5,753 bases of DNA from contig DTSY01000149.1 of the NCBI GenBank assembly GCA_012965075.1, positions 1 through 5,753 on the forward strand, written 5' to 3'. This document shows, one piece after another, positions 5,213-5,753 of this stretch (its first letter is position 1; each line of letters starts with the position of its first letter). The stretch is from Gammaproteobacteria bacterium. GTDB lineage: Bacteria; Pseudomonadota; Gammaproteobacteria; Magnimaribacterales; Magnimaribacteraceae. The notes below the pieces were generated by a model that was given only the letters and a program-made list of their open reading frames with translations, ran no database searches and was not told where the DNA came from. Both the position numbers and the translations under genes were made by a program.

Positions 5213-5728
5213 TCAAAATATCGTAGTTGTTTGGTTAAGATTTAAAACTTTCTTTTTTTCTGATTTTTTTTTTCGATTCTCCAATGCTTTTCCAAGTCCA
5301 TTTCTAAAAAGCCTTTCTGTTCCTTTATGTGCTTCGGTTGGAGTAACAACTTCACAGTCATAAAATCTTTGACCTAAAACGTTTAATTCTAGAGAGGTTC
5401 TATCCAAGGAAAATTGGAAACCCCATCTCAGAGAGAAATCACTTACATCTAATGCGAATGACCGCCAAAGAGACCCATTTCTGGCTCCAGAAGGTACATA
5501 AACTTTGCCGTCATTTGTATACATTTTACTGAGGTCAAAATTTATCTTTAGATACAGTTCAGGTATTGAATTTTTGTAATGAGCACAATATAAGTTCCTT
5601 ACATTGTTTGAGTCTTCTAGCCACCAAGAATGATGGGCGGAATCATCAAATTTTTTTTCAAAACTCCATACCACCGCCCAAGCATTAGTCGCTAATAGTA
5701 GGCTAACGAGTAAAAGTATTTTTTTCAT
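5213..5728 (-). CDS. Secreted protein of unknown function with basic tail
   Basis: The 171-residue product starts with a clear Sec signal peptide, KK followed by leucine-rich residues 4-12, with cleavage likely after NAWA at residue 18. There is no lipobox, so the mature 153-residue protein should be periplasmic or exported. Mature residues 19-130 alternate polar and hydrophobic positions and are rich in tryptophan and phenylalanine (W21, W35, W36, W88, W102), suggesting a beta-rich fold. C48 and C125 could form one disulfide. Residues 151-160 (NRKKKSEKKK) form a strongly basic tail before a polar end. I do not recognise the family. The ATG at 5728 agrees with the signal peptide, but only a weak GGA lies close upstream, and an ATG-GAT-AAA-TGA mini-frame overlaps the start. 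AT-rich DNA with TATAAA-like hexamers follows to the window edge, where the promoter may lie. Signal peptide and codon pattern make a real gene likely. Confidence 0.78.
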   Translation of the reverse strand: MKKILLLVSLLLATNAWAVVWSFEKKFDDSAHHSWWLEDSNNVRNLYCAHYKNSIPELYLKINFDLSKMYTNDGKVYVPSGARNGSLWRSFALDVSDFSLRWGFQFSLDRTSLELNVLGQRFYDCEVVTPTEAHKGTERLFRNGLGKALENRKKKSEKKKVLNLNQTTTIF

Positions 5729-5753
5729 TTATCCATTTATAACAAATTTATAA

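Noticed and set aside
1..5753. CRISPR array, insertion sequence or phage genes
   Set aside because: No regularly spaced exact repeats, no transposase or integrase reading frame and no structural phage gene were seen on either strand.

Overview
The window is AT-rich and bacterial. Its genes carry Sec signal peptides, a lipobox, a TonB-receptor-like outer-membrane barrel and a PepO-type M13 peptidase, so the source is Gram-negative. The mix of a DUF5916-type barrel, an M13 peptidase, a VOC protein and an alpha/beta hydrolase, together with tRNA-Ala-like fragments of gammaproteobacterial type, suggests a marine or environmental gammaproteobacterium. This placement is an inference with low to moderate confidence, because no rRNA or intact tRNA is present.

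Plus strand, 1-3007: the 3' end of a large outer-membrane barrel gene runs in from the left edge (stop at 941). After 41 bases comes a complete secreted M13 zinc metallopeptidase (983-3007) with a good Shine-Dalgarno. The two are probably co-transcribed and would act in the envelope: barrel in the outer membrane, peptidase in the periplasm.

Minus strand, 3056-5728: four genes all point left, convergent with the peptidase gene. Read in their own direction they are a secreted 171-aa protein of unknown function (5728-5213), a membrane-anchored alpha/beta hydrolase (5069-4098), a VOC/glyoxalase-fold protein (3943-3533) and a small GTG-started lipoprotein (3415-3056). The gaps between them are 117-154 bases, unusually wide for an operon. 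At least the VOC gene has its own good sigma70-like promoter, and the lipoprotein gene has a -10-like hexamer so close to the start codon that its mRNA may be leaderless. The block looks like a run of separately expressed accessory genes rather than one pathway.

The most interesting signal lies in the gaps. Just downstream of the stop codons of the hydrolase, VOC and lipoprotein genes sit three imperfect copies of one repeat, all in the same orientation as the genes. Copy B contains a 17-base exact match to the 3' end (T-stem, acceptor strand, CCA) expected of a gammaproteobacterial tRNA-Ala. Copy C resembles the T-arm region, and copy A keeps the last ten bases. Copies B and C share an enlarged T-loop-like region, so they look like a repeat family of its own and not decayed functional tRNAs. 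The gene-plus-repeat units recall a cassette array or tandem tRNA-directed insertions, but no recombinase, transposase or canonical integron attC site is visible. No gene-free stretch exceeds 300 bases.
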